Below, in pieces: positions 63,891 through 64,000 of a stretch of DNA of 64,000 nucleotides (positions are counted from its first letter, which is position 1; the number at the start of each line of letters is the position of its first letter). The translations under genes were made by a program, and so were the position numbers. The notes beneath the pieces are model-generated. The model saw nothing but the letters and a program-made list of their open reading frames with translations. It did no database searches and was not told where the DNA came from. Origin of the DNA: Caballeronia sp. dw_19 (GTDB lineage: Bacteria > Pseudomonadota > Gammaproteobacteria > Burkholderiales > Burkholderiaceae); the NCBI RefSeq assembly GCF_018449515.1, contig NZ_JAAVUQ010000032.1, forward strand, positions 23,837-87,836, written 5' to 3'.

Positions 63891-64000
63891 AAGTGCATCA
63901 CAGGTCGGCTCTTTTCAACGCGATTCTTGTTCTAATGCCCAAAACGCCGATTTCAGCCATTTCGAAGCACTTTTACGTTATCAATCATTGCGTGTCCCAC

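Noticed and set aside
1..64000. CRISPR arrays, tRNA/rRNA genes, prophage or plasmid replication genes
   Set aside because: No regularly spaced repeats, tRNA cloverleaf, rRNA, phage structural or Rep/Par genes were recognised on either strand.

Overview
The window looks like an accessory, catabolism-rich stretch of a Burkholderiaceae replicon (Paraburkholderia/Caballeronia/Burkholderia type). The basis is high-GC coding sequence, LysR/GntR/AraC/MarR regulators beside peripheral degradation operons, an Omp32-type porin, a DUF485+SSS symporter pair, and scattered relics of IS630, IS30, IS5, ISAs1 and IS6 family elements. No rRNA, tRNA, CRISPR array, prophage or replication origin was seen. The genus is an inference.

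Left part (1-23 kb): an acyl-CoA operon (MaoC, crotonase, acyl-CoA dehydrogenase, family III CoA-transferase, MaoC) is followed by an AraC regulator and a GH88 unsaturated glucuronyl hydrolase. Next come a LysR gene, a mandelate-racemase-like gene broken by two frameshifts, a DUF485/SSS symporter pair and a nitrilase, which look like the remains of an arylacetonitrile/mandelate module. Then follow an IS630 relic, a P-type Mg2+ ATPase (MgtA), a CPA1 Na+/H+ antiporter, a frameshifted quinone oxidoreductase, a DUF302 gene and an IS30 relic.

Middle (23.5-32.5 kb): a citrate-lyase island on the + strand. It holds an MFS transporter, an isocitrate-lyase/PEP-mutase family protein, NAD-malic enzyme, and tightly packed citC-citD-citE-citF-citX. 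Citrate would be cleaved to acetate and oxaloacetate. The PEP-mutase-family protein may decarboxylate oxaloacetate, and the malic enzyme links malate to pyruvate. citG is not in the window.

Right part (33-62 kb): a large catabolic cluster that I cannot match to a described pathway. It contains two UbiD-type decarboxylases with one UbiX prenyltransferase, a single-component FAD monooxygenase, a two-component HpaB-type monooxygenase with its flavin reductase, an enamidase-family amidohydrolase, an isochorismatase-fold hydrolase, a very divergent asparaginase-fold protein, an AA_synth (DUF1185) protein, an EthD-like protein and a lipoprotein carboxylesterase. Uptake genes are two MFS carriers, an NCS2 nucleobase-type permease, a porin and a complete peptide-type ABC importer. 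Regulators are two related GntR/FadR proteins (one fused to an IS5 transposase domain) and a MarR. Three near-identical promoters and a fourth related one carry ATTGT-N3-AC(A/G)AT inside or overlapping the -35/-10 region, which argues for one regulon. The mix of ring decarboxylases, ring hydroxylases, cyclic-amide/amide hydrolases and a nucleobase permease suggests an N-heteroaromatic carboxylate or a related amide as substrate; this is a hypothesis.

Right edge (62-64 kb): nested IS remains: an ISAs1-family transposase cut off by an IS6-family element that is itself internally deleted, and a second IS6 fragment on the opposite strand.
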